From NCBI RefSeq assembly GCF_000276665.1, contig NW_004955404.1:29621838-29685837 (forward strand): a stretch of 64,000 bases of DNA, read 5' to 3'. Source of the DNA: Chinchilla lanigera. Lineage: Eukaryota > Chordata > Mammalia > Rodentia > Chinchillidae. The first letter of the stretch is position 1. Every line of letters begins with the position of its first letter. The notes below the pieces were generated by a model. That model ran no database searches and was not told where the DNA came from. It worked only from the letters and a program-made list of their open reading frames with translations. A program made the position numbers and the translations under genes. Shown piece after piece: positions 47,501 to 52,440 of the stretch.

Positions 47501-50099
47501 TATGTGGAAGTAAGCTGGAAAACTGATTTTTTCTATTTGAATATTTTGTACTTTCAAACTGTTCTAATAATGCATAATTTCTCATTGCTACAATTATATC
47601 TATATAATTGATATATATATATATATGGAGATATAAAGATAGCAATAGAGATATATATAATTGTACCTTATGCTTCTTTCAGTAGAGCGTTTGGTTTCTG
47701 TGGATATACCAAGTTTAGGTGGAGATATCTGCCTGCAATTTTAAAGGTAAAGTCTGTTAGGTAAGAAAACACATCTCTGTTAAATTCAAATTTATAAGAA
47801 GTCGCTTATGTTCAGAAAGATTGACATGTGTTAGAAACACAACTATTTGACATAACAACTTTTCCTGAGTTCTTTGGGCTGGCTGAAGCTCAACTATGTC
47901 ATATTTAAAAATTTAAAGAATCCAATATATTAATTTTACAATTTTACATATTTCTAAACTACAGGCTGTACCTGTTAATAGTTTTTCCATGTTTATTTGT
48001 TTGGCCTCCATTCATCAGAGCATTTTCATACTAATTTCTATTAAATAATGGGATAATATTTGAAAATATCGACAACCTTTTTGTCATTAAGCATCAAAGA
48101 GATGATGCTTTTCTTAAGGATTTATTCCATTTGAGCATCATCAAAAATATTTATTCGGATAAGACAGGAAGTAAGTCTATATTTCACACATACCCGCCCT
48201 GTTGAAAATTACCATTCTGAGCTGACAGCATTAAATTTTATGATGCTAGGTTCTGTTGCAACAGATAATACAAGGCCTTCCTATGCACTTCTAAGTATCT
48301 GGTTGACCTACTTACACATTCCTGCTTGTTCTCAAGCTAGTTTTTTGTTCTCTTGAGGACATTTCATTAATTACATAGGAAACACTTCTCTTTCATATTC
48401 TTTCATTAAAATCATCTTGCTGTAAGTAAAGTAATCAGGGTTTAAACAACACACCAAGTTATCCTAATTTTATTTTTTAGATCACTGCTGAAAAAAAATT
48501 AGTGGTGAAAGCGGATTAGACCAATTCCTGTAAAATTTAGCTTCCTTTGAATCAAAACGAGCTGACTGTGTTAGTGTCACTGACTGTAGGTTAGAATTTT
48601 GGTGGTACAAATAATTTATTTTAGCCCTTTAAAAACTCCTGTTCAAATTGAGATTTAATTGTTCAATGCGATAAGTGTAAAAGGAAAAATCAGGTAAACT
48701 AAAAAGCTTGAGAAGTTATTTTTAGGAGATAATTATAACTATTGTACAAATGAAAAACCATAATCTAATCTATACTATTAATGAGTTCAGTGAAGAAATA
48801 TTCTCTTGACTCATTTAAAATAACTATGCTGTCATCCTCAGAACAAACTTCCAAAGATCCTGAGAAGTGTCACTGAATAGAAGTTTAATTTTACCCCAAT
48901 AGGACAGACAGCTACTGCTGTACACGGGCCTGCTTCACAGTCAGCACTTTCTAGCTGGATACCCTCTCACTAAAGAACAGTTCTGCAATTGTGCCTCATT
49001 GAAGAATAGTTCTACAATTGTGTCTTACACTGTGTCAAAAAAATCACACCAAGAAGCACAAGTACAAAAGAATCAAAGGCGGGCAATCAAGCAGATCTAA
49101 TGTATTCAGTCTTTGCAATCTCACACTAATAATGGAAATGTGGAAGTTACATCTTTCAAAATGGTTCAAGATTATTAAACAGCTTAACAGGAACACATGG
49201 GAGGGCTTTCAGGTCTCTGAGTTGGTGTCTGAGTATTAATAATAGAGTGGCAAAGATTTGAAGTGGAAAAGCAAGTTTGTTTTTCCCGATCCTGAGATGT
49301 TAATTAGGAAATCGTTCAAAATTTGTATAGTTTGAAATAAATTGAAAATCCCTTAGCTAAAAATATTAAAGAACAACCCAAAATTTTTCTGACATACTTG
49401 AGGATCTGAGAAGTAACATAAAGTTTTAAGAATATGTTTTATCAGAAGTGTAGCTCTTAATAATAAATTTAACCAAAAGTGAATATAAATCATACATATA
49501 CATATATGTTTTAAACATTTAATCTTTTATATTTTATGTTTTATGTGTTTAATATGTTTTATATTTATATTATAGCTGTATAAATCTTTAATATAATGAC
49601 ATTATATAATTTATATTAAATATATTCATATTATAACCATATATTTGTATATTATAGAATACTTATATTTATATTAAATATAATTTATATTTCAGACATA
49701 TAAGATATGTATGTCCTATATATATACATTTGAAGCTAATATGTAAGAAGTCTGGGCCAAATACTTCTTGAACATGAATATGATTCCATTTATACATTAA
49801 AGATGTATTTCCATAAGATAACATGCCTCAGGATTGTAAAGCAAACATAAATGCACAGTTGTACTGACAGATAAAATAGAAAAAGCTCTATAAATGCTGC
49901 ATTAATAAATGTGCACCCAAATCATACCCATGTTTTTCATGAAGCAGGTAACAATTTCTTTTCTCTCATTTCCCTCGAACTTAATTCTGGCAAGAAATCC
50001 TGAAGCGTTAGGTCTTACCTATTCTCCTGTCTCAGCTGCTTTGGAGAAGCAACAGGAGAACTGGGCTTTGGTGGTATTGGAGGGTGAACAGTTGGGTTC
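258..50099 (-). CDS. SCEL: Sciellin gene, partial (internal exons to LIM domain)
   Basis: Sciellin is a precursor of the cornified envelope in stratified epithelia. Its central repeats are thought to be transglutaminase substrates, and it ends in one LIM domain (family knowledge). Seen here on the minus strand: a proline-rich segment ([13 protein letters not shown]), a string of single-exon repeats of about 20 residues with core LDNLIKV, a linker reading [20 protein letters not shown], and a LIM domain with all eight zinc ligands. Intact exons total 1,370 bp, about 456 codons; human sciellin is about 690 residues, so roughly the first 190 are missing and should lie beyond 64,000. All intact exons join in frame, and every repeat exon begins with one base and ends with two bases of a split codon. 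Three further repeat exons look disabled. The promoter and first exons are not in the window. Confidence 0.95.
721..823 (+). mobile_element. ID SINE
   Basis: tRNA-Ala-like head (GGGGATATAGCTCAG) with A and B boxes, ending CCCGGCACCAC and a 23-nt A tail. Confidence 0.9.
1681..1799 (-). mobile_element. ID SINE with 14-bp target duplication
   Basis: Minus-strand ID with the GGTACCGG-type 3' part and an A-rich tail. Flanked by perfect 14-bp direct repeats (TCAAAGGGGCTTTT, 1667-1680 and 1800-1813), so it is a recent retroposition. Confidence 0.93.
2373..2485 (+). mobile_element. ID SINE
   Basis: Full-length ID, head GGGGCTGGGGATTTAGCTCA, B box GTTCGGTTCCC, then CGGAGAAAAACC and an A-rich tail. 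Confidence 0.92.
2556..2655. other. Assembly gap (100 N)
   Basis: Exactly 100 N, the usual placeholder for a gap of unknown size. It is framed by two ID copies that are identical over the visible overlap. Confidence 0.98.
2656..2772 (+). mobile_element. ID SINE, 5' end lost in gap
   Basis: Begins inside the ID body right after the gap and ends in a long A/C-interrupted tail that runs up to about 12 bp before the LIM exon donor. Confidence 0.9.
2784..2892 (-). CDS. SCEL: SCEL exon, LIM zinc finger 1
   Basis: 109 bp; acceptor ctctatag, donor gtaaaca. Starts [16 protein letters not shown] and ends HSTCFK. Supplies the first four zinc ligands (C-x2-C, 19 residues, H-x2-C). The exon ends on a codon boundary, the first place where the split-codon phase of the array stops. 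An ID SINE abuts the donor with only about 12 bp between, and an assembly gap begins about 130 bp further into the intron. Confidence 0.97.
4203..4231. repeat. (TGTA)n microsatellite
   Basis: About seven tandem TATG/TGTA units. Confidence 0.9.
4355..4830. repeat. L2-like ancient repeat
   Basis: Shows the order of phrases typical of old L2-type fossils: GCACTGAGCAAGGAGCTGGG, then 'ATGAAGAGGAAGGGCAAA' and 'GGCCTTTTGCCTTTATC'. Family assignment is by recall only. Confidence 0.45.
5225..5515 (-). mobile_element. L1 3' fragment, inverted
   Basis: Antisense L1 signature: TTTATCCATTCATCATC, GGCTATTATGAACAAAGC, CCCAATAGTGGGGTTGCTG, ATCATATGGTAGTTTTAT. It is the end of ORF2 and beyond, truncated. 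Confidence 0.85.
6273..6344 (-). CDS. SCEL: SCEL exon, linker before LIM domain
   Basis: 72 bp; acceptor tttgcttctag, donor gtgagtat. Reads [20 protein letters not shown] then TSD and split Arg. Matches human [23 protein letters not shown]. Confidence 0.96.
7175..7345. repeat. MIR-like SINE
   Basis: Core phrases 'TGAATCTGAGATTTAGTAAC' and 'CAAAGCTACATGGTTAGTAA' are MIR-like. Confidence 0.6.
7485..7665. mobile_element. MER5-like hAT transposon fossil
   Basis: Begins with AGTTCTCAAACCTGAATGTA and ends CACACTTTGAGAATTACTG, resembling the inverted ends of MER5-type elements. Confidence 0.65.
7685..7765. repeat. GTACAG/ATACAG hexamer tandem
   Basis: About 12 imperfect copies of RTACAGR, with alternating GTACAG and ATACAG/ATAAAG units. 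Confidence 0.85.
9018..9089 (-). CDS. SCEL: SCEL exon, C-terminal linker
   Basis: 72 bp; acceptor tttgtattgcag, donor gtattgg (non-consensus +3/+4). Reads [20 protein letters not shown] followed by IEN and a split Ser. The VYTRTYVENS-like motif identifies it. An internal GTAAG could serve as an early donor giving a 22-bp exon, but that would break the frame with the 6.3-kb exon. Confidence 0.93.
9932..10042 (+). mobile_element. B1-type SINE lacking the 29-bp duplication
   Basis: 7SL-derived body: GGTGGTACAGGCTTATAACC, GGGAGGCTGAGACAGGAGGA, AGGCCAGCCTGAACTAC, GAGACCCTGTCTC. Only one copy of the 'AAGGCCAGCCT' block, unlike the others here. Confidence 0.9.
11270..11440. repeat. Direct duplication, left copy
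   Basis: Resembles 12,286-12,466 over about 170 bp. Shared runs include ATAGTGGAT/ACAGTGGAT, TAGATCCTACTGAAAA and GATTTGGAGAATTACAG. About 80% identical by eye. Confidence 0.75.
11533..11558. repeat. (AC)n microsatellite
   Basis: About 13 AC units. Confidence 0.95.
12211..12273 (-). CDS. SCEL: SCEL exon, last repeat-like unit
   Basis: 63 bp; acceptor tgttgttag, donor gtaaggtt. Reads [20 protein letters not shown] plus split Ser. Corresponds to human xQNLENLIEVNSHVSENKNG. It is separated from the previous exon by an 8.5-kb intron. Confidence 0.95.
12286..12466. repeat. Direct duplication, right copy
   Basis: Second copy of the 11.3-kb block. It starts about 13 bp from the acceptor side of the 12.2-kb SCEL exon. 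It carries a short insertion (CAGTACCACAGTGCTCCC) relative to the left copy. Confidence 0.75.
12467..12500. repeat. (TA)n/(CA)n run
   Basis: TATATATA run passing into ACACAC and back to ATATAT. Confidence 0.9.
13623..13720 (-). mobile_element. ID SINE with 14-bp target duplication
   Basis: Minus-strand ID. Perfect 14-bp direct repeats TCTTTGGCAAATTT lie at 13,609-13,622 and 13,721-13,734. Confidence 0.93.
16855..17490. repeat. L2-like ancient repeat
   Basis: Runs from 'AAACACCTAACATGTAACAA' through 'GGAAGGCTTCTCAGAGCTGA' to 'GAAGATCACTGTACAGCATA', the phrase order of old L2-type sequence. The 134-codon minus-strand open frame here is by chance. Confidence 0.5.
18880..19545 (+). mobile_element. 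L1 3' end (ORF2 tail plus 3'UTR)
   Basis: ORF2 tail phrases TTCATAGCAGCACAATTTGT, TGGAAGCAACTCAAATGTCC, TAATGGAATATTACTCAGC and GTGAAATAAATCA are followed by a 3'UTR with 'ACCACCATTGTTAATTCCC' and AAAATAAAAAAAAAA. 5'-truncated and not coding. Confidence 0.9.
19556..19632 (+). mobile_element. Degraded ID-like SINE
   Basis: Follows the L1 tail; reads 'CTTGCTTAGTATGTTCAAG' and 'TTTGACCCCCAGCACAACC', an old ID form without a clean head. Confidence 0.5.
20745..20801 (-). CDS. SCEL: SCEL repeat exon 15
   Basis: 57 bp; acceptor ctttttttaacag, donor gtaagtga. Reads [18 protein letters not shown] plus split Arg. Matches human [19 protein letters not shown] nearly residue for residue. Confidence 0.96.
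20908..20967 (-). CDS. SCEL: SCEL repeat exon 14
   Basis: 60 bp; acceptor tttttctaag, donor gtaatca (weaker +5). Reads [19 protein letters not shown] plus split Arg. The canonical core LDNLIKVNP is intact. Only 106 bp separate it from the 20.7-kb exon. Confidence 0.95.
21108..21167 (-). CDS. SCEL: SCEL repeat exon 13
   Basis: 60 bp; acceptor ccttaaag, donor gtaaaaga. Reads [19 protein letters not shown] plus split Arg. The ending ITNNQR fits human repeat 14; the usual IKVNP core has drifted to TTVNV. Confidence 0.92.
21282..21389. repeat. Inverted repeat, left arm (108 bp)
   Basis: Reverse complement of 21,521-21,628 with 4 mismatches in 108 and no gaps. Confidence 0.95.
21521..21628. repeat. 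Inverted repeat, right arm (108 bp)
   Basis: Pairs with 21,282-21,389 across a 131-bp spacer. I recognise no transposon family in the arms. Confidence 0.95.
22497..22541. repeat. CA-rich simple repeat
   Basis: CAGA then (CA)n with ATAC and CTC interruptions. Confidence 0.85.
23215..23345. repeat. MIR-like SINE
   Basis: Phrases 'CTCATTATTCTCATCTGTAA' and 'ATGAGGAACTCGGACTCGAT' are MIR-like. Confidence 0.6.
23710..23830. repeat. MIR-like SINE
   Basis: Phrases 'TGTGACTCTGGTCAAACCAC' and 'TTAACCTATCTGAG' are MIR-like. Confidence 0.6.
23968..24160 (+). mobile_element. B1 SINE with (AAAT)n tail and 10-bp target duplication
   Basis: Head CGGGCATGGTGATGCATACC, internal tandem duplication ('CTAGGCTACATAGTGAG' then 'AAGCTACACATTGAG'), tail of about ten AAAT units. 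Flanking AATGAACTTC at 23,958-23,967 and 24,161-24,170. Confidence 0.93.
24626..24685 (-). CDS. SCEL: SCEL repeat exon 12
   Basis: 60 bp; acceptor cttttagcag, donor gtaagag. Reads [19 protein letters not shown] plus split Gly. Matches human EQGLDEHINVSPKAVKNTDG. Confidence 0.95.
24911..25045 (+). mobile_element. B1 SINE
   Basis: B1 body with the internal duplication (GAGGCCAGCTTGAGC, then AAGGCCAGCCTGAAC). Its A-rich tail has grown into the following AAAG array. Confidence 0.9.
25046..25095. repeat. (AAAG)n microsatellite
   Basis: About 12 GAAA units running into the assembly gap. Confidence 0.95.
25096..25195. other. Assembly gap (100 N)
   Basis: Exactly 100 N in the middle of a purine-only tandem repeat, so true length is unknown. 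Confidence 0.98.
25196..25240. repeat. (AGAGA)n repeat
   Basis: Seven AGAGA/AGAGAA pentamer units after the gap; unit length differs from the AAAG side. Confidence 0.9.
25963..26013 (-). CDS. SCEL: SCEL repeat exon 11 (short)
   Basis: 51 bp; acceptor tatttttag, donor gtaagctc. Reads [16 protein letters not shown] plus split codon AG. Matches human NQDLENLIKVIPSANKSS. Confidence 0.94.
27005..27105. repeat. MIR-like SINE
   Basis: 'GATAAGGAAGCTGAGGCTTG' and 'CAGCTGGTAAATGTGCTCTG'. Confidence 0.65.
27490..27700. mobile_element. hAT-like DNA transposon fossil
   Basis: 'AATAAAGTTTTATTAGAACA', 'TAACCATGCCCATTCATTTA', 'TGGCTGCTTTCACTATACGG' and a 3' 'TATTATCTAGCCCTTTA' are phrases of an old non-autonomous hAT-type family. 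Confidence 0.65.
28432..28482 (-). CDS. SCEL: SCEL repeat exon 10 (short)
   Basis: 51 bp; acceptor ttttaaag, donor gtaaggtt. Reads [16 protein letters not shown] plus split Gly. Three codons shorter than the usual unit, all from the C-terminal half of the repeat. Frame is kept. Confidence 0.92.
28695..28870. repeat. MIR-like SINE
   Basis: 'TGCCAGGCACTGTTCTAA' then 'GAGTAACTGATTTTCCC' and 'GTGGCAGGGCTGG'. Confidence 0.65.
29775..29985. repeat. MIR-like SINE
   Basis: 'TTTGATCCTTATAACTATG' then 'AGCTGCAGCCCAG' and 'CACCTGGCTGGTGAGTAA'. Confidence 0.65.
30047..30106 (-). CDS. SCEL: SCEL repeat exon 9
   Basis: 60 bp; acceptor tattttaaag, donor gtgaggat. Reads [19 protein letters not shown] plus split Gly. 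Relates to human SLDNLIKVTP-type repeats 9 or 11; exact orthology is uncertain because neighbouring cassettes were lost. Confidence 0.92.
32095..32240 (-). mobile_element. B1 SINE
   Basis: Antisense B1: CAGACAGGGTCTCACTATG, CAGGCTGGCCTTGAATTC, CTCCTGCCTCAGCCTCC, GTGCTGGGATTACAGGC. Internal duplication present. Confidence 0.92.
32440..32825. repeat. L2-like ancient repeat
   Basis: 'AGCATTAGAATTATATTCTA' and 'AAAAGAACAGGATCTGATTT' lie in the order seen in the other L2-like fossils of the window. Confidence 0.4.
32900..33150. repeat. ACACAT-rich block, left
   Basis: About 250 bp of imperfect alternating purine-pyrimidine words (ACACAT, ATACAC, ATGCAC). Confidence 0.8.
33834..33892 (-). pseudogene. 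SCEL: Vestigial SCEL repeat exon
   Basis: An excellent donor (gtaagtc) follows a stretch containing [10 protein letters not shown], which keeps the repeat core. There is a TGA four codons before the donor, the nearest AG acceptor cuts inside the repeat and leaves 59 bp, and the base count breaks the phase shared by all other cassettes. It sits where human repeats 9-10 would be. It could instead be a chance resemblance, but the IIKV core beside a consensus donor in the right place argues for an exon remnant. Confidence 0.5.
33900..34195. repeat. ACACAT-rich block, right
   Basis: A second, similar block of about 300 bp that starts directly beside the vestigial SCEL exon. Confidence 0.8.
34453..34512 (-). 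CDS. SCEL: SCEL repeat exon 8
   Basis: 60 bp; acceptor attcaaag, donor gtaagata. Reads [19 protein letters not shown] plus split Arg. The tail [10 protein letters not shown] matches human repeat 8 (DPETNKNITR); the usual IKV core is VRV and LD is FA. Confidence 0.92.
35062..35148 (+). mobile_element. ID SINE with 10-bp target duplication
   Basis: Head GGCCCGGGGATAGAGCTCAG, B box GAGTTCAATTCC, no A tail left. Flanked by TATGGTAAGT at 35,052-35,061 and 35,149-35,158. Confidence 0.9.
35583..35639 (-). pseudogene. SCEL: SCEL repeat exon with destroyed splice donor
   Basis: The 57-bp unit follows acceptor ttaaaaaag and has open internal reading [18 protein letters not shown] plus split GG, like human repeat 7 (ending HENTTG). 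The expected donor after the final GG reads CTGAGA instead of GTGAGA, a single G-to-C change at intron position +1. Reading on gives an in-frame TGA at once. Neighbouring exons join in frame without it (GG|A, Gly), so it is probably skipped. A base-call error cannot be excluded. Confidence 0.7.
36002..36061 (-). CDS. SCEL: SCEL repeat exon 6
   Basis: 60 bp; acceptor ttttcccaaag, donor gtgagaag. Reads [19 protein letters not shown] plus split Gly. Fits human repeat 6 (xQNLESVAKVNARMNKTSRR) with moderate divergence. Confidence 0.9.
36573..36632 (-). CDS. SCEL: SCEL repeat exon 5
   Basis: 60 bp; acceptor attataaag, donor gtaagtg. Reads [19 protein letters not shown] plus split Gly. The tail VNQxTDKNEKG matches human repeat 5. 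Confidence 0.93.
37098..37265 (+). mobile_element. B1-dID-like composite SINE
   Basis: B1-like left part (GGGCTTGGTGGCACAGGCCT to CAAGACCCTGTTTCC), A run, then a shortened ID part (CTATAGCTCAGTGTTAAG to GGATTCAATCC). This is the layout of B1-dID elements of non-murine rodents. Confidence 0.75.
37269..37311. repeat. (CA)n microsatellite
   Basis: About 20 CA units grown at the tail of the composite SINE. Confidence 0.95.
37874..37933 (-). pseudogene. SCEL: SCEL repeat exon, probably non-functional (junction stop)
   Basis: A 60-bp unit with the normal layout: acceptor gttgaaag (weak pyrimidine tract), donor gtaaaga, open internal reading [19 protein letters not shown]. It ends with the bases TG. 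The next exon downstream (36.6 kb) starts with A, so correct splicing would create TGA. The 36.05- and 34.5-kb exons also start with A. I know of no matching repeat between repeats 4 and 5 of human sciellin. It is most simply a decaying or always-skipped cassette; skipping keeps the frame (GA|A). Confidence 0.65.
38300..38420. repeat. MIR-like SINE
   Basis: 'TTATGAGATGAAGAAATAAA' and 'CTAAGCCACTTGCCCAGGGA'. Confidence 0.65.
38574..38633 (-). CDS. SCEL: SCEL repeat exon 4
   Basis: 60 bp; acceptor gtttatag, donor gtaagtt. Reads [19 protein letters not shown], ending with split codon GA. Joined to the 36.6-kb exon the codon becomes GAA (Glu). Corresponds to human [19 protein letters not shown]. 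Confidence 0.94.
38934..38993 (-). CDS. SCEL: SCEL repeat exon 3
   Basis: 60 bp; acceptor atttaaag, donor gtaaaagc. Reads [19 protein letters not shown] plus split Arg. A FRAN motif replaces IKV, as in human repeat 3 (NQGLDSLFRANPK). Confidence 0.94.
38994..40610 (-). other. SCEL intron with MaLR LTR
   Basis: A solo MaLR-type LTR lies at 39.78-40.11 kb. The remainder is unassigned. Confidence 0.6.
39780..40110 (+). mobile_element. Rodent MaLR-type solo LTR
   Basis: Carries 'CTGAGCCATGCCACCCTGCC', 'CATGAGCTAAACAAACCTTT' and the 3' 'CTCAGCAATGAGAGAAAAAT' region typical of rodent MaLR LTRs. No internal coding sequence adjoins it. Confidence 0.75.
40611..40655 (-). CDS. SCEL: SCEL repeat exon 2 (short)
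   Basis: The 45-bp exon has acceptor ttcccaaag and donor gtaagat. Reads [14 protein letters not shown] plus a split Arg. Five residues shorter than the usual 20, as in the human counterpart ([14 protein letters not shown]), so the short form is ancestral rather than damage. Confidence 0.93.
40656..44277 (-). other. SCEL intron, L2-like fossil
   Basis: Pyrimidine-rich unassigned sequence at 40.75-41.6 kb, an unassigned mid-GC block at 42.1-42.35 kb, and an L2-like fossil from 43.15 kb. The 170-codon open frame on the minus strand at 43.6-44.1 kb is inside this repeat and is not a gene. Confidence 0.6.
43150..43935. repeat. L2-like ancient repeat
   Basis: 'AGGGAAGACTCCACAGAGGA', 'GGTGGTATTTGATTGGGTTT' and later 'AGTAGCTACTGTAATTATCTCC'. 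Confidence 0.45.
44278..44337 (-). CDS. SCEL: SCEL repeat exon 1
   Basis: The 60-bp cassette has acceptor gtttgaag and donor gtgagat. Repeat reading is [19 protein letters not shown], split codon GG at the end. Core LDDIIKV. Matches the first repeat of human sciellin (xQDLDNIVKVATSLQ). Confidence 0.94.
44524..44570. repeat. (CA)n microsatellite
   Basis: About 22 CA units with one TAC interruption at the start. Confidence 0.95.
44905..45115 (+). mobile_element. L1 3'UTR fragment
   Basis: Shares 'TTTGATCAATCTTACATGCC', 'TATATCTGGTTATC' and 'ACAACCATTGTTAATTTCCC' with the 46.1-kb and 19.3-kb L1 tails; ends in an A-rich run. Confidence 0.75.
45251..45289. repeat. Perfect 14-bp hairpin
   Basis: CTTCAGAACACACA, 11-nt loop, then its exact reverse complement TGTGTGTTCTGAAG. 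Confidence 0.95.
45590..45955 (-). mobile_element. L1 fragment, inverted half
   Basis: Antisense ORF2 tail: TATTCCATCATATAAAAATA, TATAAACATGGGTGCACATA, CACTCCCATCAGCTGTGG. It directly abuts a sense-orientation L1 3'UTR. Confidence 0.85.
45960..46345 (+). mobile_element. L1 3'UTR, sense half
   Basis: Sense 3'UTR ending 'AACCATTGTTAATTTTC' and GTAAAATAAAAAAATT. Together with 45,590-45,955 it fits one 5'-inverted insertion. Confidence 0.75.
46355..47060 (+). mobile_element. L1 ORF2 3' fragment
   Basis: Sense ORF2 phrases: CACAGCAAAGGAGACAAAAG, AATCAGTACAGATATTCCTC, ATAGCTAAATCTTGGAAGGA. Many stops; truncated at both ends. Confidence 0.85.
47600..47625. repeat. (AT)n run
   Basis: TATATATATATATATAT near a GATATAAAGATAG stretch. 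Confidence 0.9.
47667..47732 (-). CDS. SCEL: SCEL exon, linker before repeats
   Basis: The 66-bp exon lies between acceptor attgcag and donor gtacaat. It reads [20 protein letters not shown] plus I, with split codons at both ends; AG|G joins from the 50.0-kb exon as Arg. It parallels the PPKP-TETNRS stretch of human sciellin that precedes the first repeat. Confidence 0.92.
47733..50018 (-). other. SCEL intron, AT-rich
   Basis: Very AT-rich, especially 49.48-49.72 kb. A short tandem duplication of about 29 bp lies near 48.97-49.03 kb. No interspersed repeat recognised. Confidence 0.6.
50019..50099 (-). CDS. SCEL: SCEL exon, proline-rich segment
   Basis: The 81-bp exon lies between acceptor ttttaaag and donor gtaagacc. 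It reads G + [20 protein letters not shown], continuing QLRQEN + AG. The [10 protein letters not shown] motif and the following QLRQ match the segment just before the repeats in human sciellin, as I remember it. Its first base completes a codon from an upstream exon that I cannot find in 50.1-64 kb. Proline-rich PPxPPKP resembles an SH3-ligand motif (inference only). Confidence 0.93.
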   Translation of the reverse strand, partial: EPNCSPSNTTKAQFSCCFSKAAETGE

Positions 50100-51009
50100 C
50101 TTTAAAACAGAAAACAGCAGTTTATTTCACCATTGAAACATAGTGGATTTTAACATCTATTAACTAAATGCATGTATTGCTTACATGGAAATATCTCTTA
50201 TATCTTACAATCCCTATTTAAGGGACCTGAAGTGGCAGAATTCATTGAGTATGAACTTCAAATATGTCATATATTTAAGATATGGGTATTTTTAAAGTCC
50301 ATGCAATCAGATTTTTGGGAATTCTGTCCATTTTAACTATAGTTTAACTATGGTATATTCTTCAAATACCATACATAATATTTTCTGTATATTTAACTCA
50401 AATCATGGCATTTTGATTCAGCAGCATGCGAGCACAGTGAATGATTCTGGGGCATTAACATATAAGCTTCTTTAGGAATTATGTCAGCTGTAAGACAGCT
50501 ATGACAACAGCAAGGGAGGTTTTCAATTTCACAGACCTCAAGGTAAACTTGAGCAGAAACTTTTAATTAAATCTGATTTAAATTCTGTCAGCATAGGTCA
50601 GTTTGATGCTAGCAAGGTATAAAATATAGTCAGCTCAAACCTTCCACTGAAGCACCAACATAGTCTCTGAGTTAGCGTGATATGGTGATCGAGGAACTGG
50701 AGATGAGCACTTTTGTGCCCATGTGGGATTGTATCAGCACCTTATCAAGGGCATGCTACCACCAACCCCCACCCTGCCTTCCACAACCACCACCATTTCA
50801 AAGGTTCTCTATTGTTAAGATAAACTCTGCAGCTAGTAAAACTACCCAGGTGACAAGGACTCCACAGTGCCTTGCGGCCTCTGTAGTGTGCTGGGTACAG
50901 TCAGGTTGCCTGAATTGTCAGCTATGTGACAATGAGTTAACCTGATTTTGCTTCTTCATCTACAATAATCTTTCTGATAGGATTGTTGGAGTGTTGTCAG
51001 GACTGAATA

Positions 51010-51250
51010 AGACCATGGCTTTATTCAATAAGTATTTATTGGTAGCTTTCTACATGAAACATACTCTCTGAGGTAGATAACATTCCTGCTCTCAAAAGGC
51101 TTTCAATGTGCAAATAAGTATGTGTTACAGGGAGAAAAGTGCTATGTAGAAAAACAAAACAAAATGAAGAGATAGAATGAGGGACGATGCATGTTATTTT
51201 ATTTCGAGTGGCTTGGGAAAGCCTCTCTGTATGGTGAAATTTGAGCTGAG
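51010..51250. repeat. L2-like ancient repeat
   Basis: 'TTCAATAAGTATTTATTGGT' to 'GGAAAGCCTCTCTGTATGGT' and 'GAAATTTGAGCTGAGATCTG'. Confidence 0.55.
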
Positions 51251-52039
51251 ATCTGCAAGAACTACTAGTGATTCCTCAGGCTACCAGAGGAAGAGGCTAT
51301 AACTATGGGACTATGGGTGTCATGATCCTGGAGATGGTATGTGACATCTGAGACTGGATGAGACTCCCAGGGGAGTCAGGGTAAGCAGAGATGAAAAGAG
51401 GGCCCACCGTTGGGTCCCCAGATCCTGCAGTATTTCAAGGTCAAGCATAGGAGAAAGAAACAACAAAAGGGTCTGAGGAGGAGTGCCAAGAAGAAAAGAA
51501 GAGAAAGACAAGGGCTCAGCATCCTGGAAGCCAGCTGAGAAAAATGCTTTGAGGGAATAATTGGCCTCCTGTTGAGAGACCAAATTAAACAAGGGATGAG
51601 AAATTAGCATGGCTTTGGCCACATAATGGTCATTGCTAATCCTGAAAAGAGCAGTTCGTGAAACATTGTGGAAAAAATATTAGAAGAGTGGGTTTGGGGG
51701 AAATGGGAAACAAGGAATTAGAAGTCTGAAGCAGGTGCTTTGCAGAGAAGAGCGAGGAGAGACTTGGTGGGTCAAGGAAGGTCAGAACTACAAGATCTGA
51801 CGACCGGGATGACCGGGTGAATTACAAGGCAGGAGAGTGGTGGGGGACTGCCACATAGATGTTGCTGAGAAGCGGAGGAGCCCAAAGCACATGTGAGGGC
51901 TTTGGTCCTCGGTAGAGGCACAGAGCTCAGGCACTGTAACAACAATGCCAGGGATAAGATGGATACAGCTTAGCTAAGTCAGATGAGAAAGAGCAAAATG
52001 AAAGACGGACAATAGGAAACAAGGAGCTAGATCTTGCAA

Positions 52040-52185
52040 GGGGGCCAAGAGAGGGAGGGAGGGAGGAGGAGCGGGGAAGGGGATGAGAAAAGAATTAAGC
52101 TGTGTTACACACATGTATTAACTCCCCACAATGAATGTAATCATGATGCCCTGCAAACATGTCCTAATAAAAATTAAAAAATAGA
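52040..52185 (+). mobile_element. Possible L1 3' tail
   Basis: Polypurine GGGAGGGAGGGAGGAGG tract, then AATGAATGTAATCATGATG and 'AACATGTCCTAATAAAAAT'. Resembles the stretch at 1815-1945 ('AACATGTACTAATAAAAAAT'). Confidence 0.5.
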
Positions 52186-52244
52186 AAAGGAAAGTGGACC
52201 CAAGAAATGTACTATGATGATAGTAATAAGTCATCACTAGATGG

Positions 52245-52440
52245 GATTGCTGTATGCCAGAATCTTTCCTAAGTACTTTACATGTATTAACTCATTTAAT
52301 CCTTAATGCATTCCGGAGGTAATTACTGTTTTGCTTCCCATTTTTCAGATGAAGAGACTGATGTGCAGAAGAGGAAAGAATCCCAGGGATATACCCTGTA
52401 AGGATCAGAGTGGGAATCTGAACCAGGAAGCTGGCTCCAT
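52245..52440. repeat. MIR-like SINE
   Basis: 'TACTTTACATGTATTAACTC' then 'TTTTCAGATGAAGAGACTGA' and 'TGGGAATCTGAACCAGG'. Confidence 0.7.

Larger units (their letters stand above)
44338..47666 (-). other. SCEL intron, cluster of L1 pieces
   Basis: A CA microsatellite, three L1 3' regions in two orientations and a perfect 14-bp hairpin. AT dinucleotide run near 47.6 kb. Confidence 0.7.
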
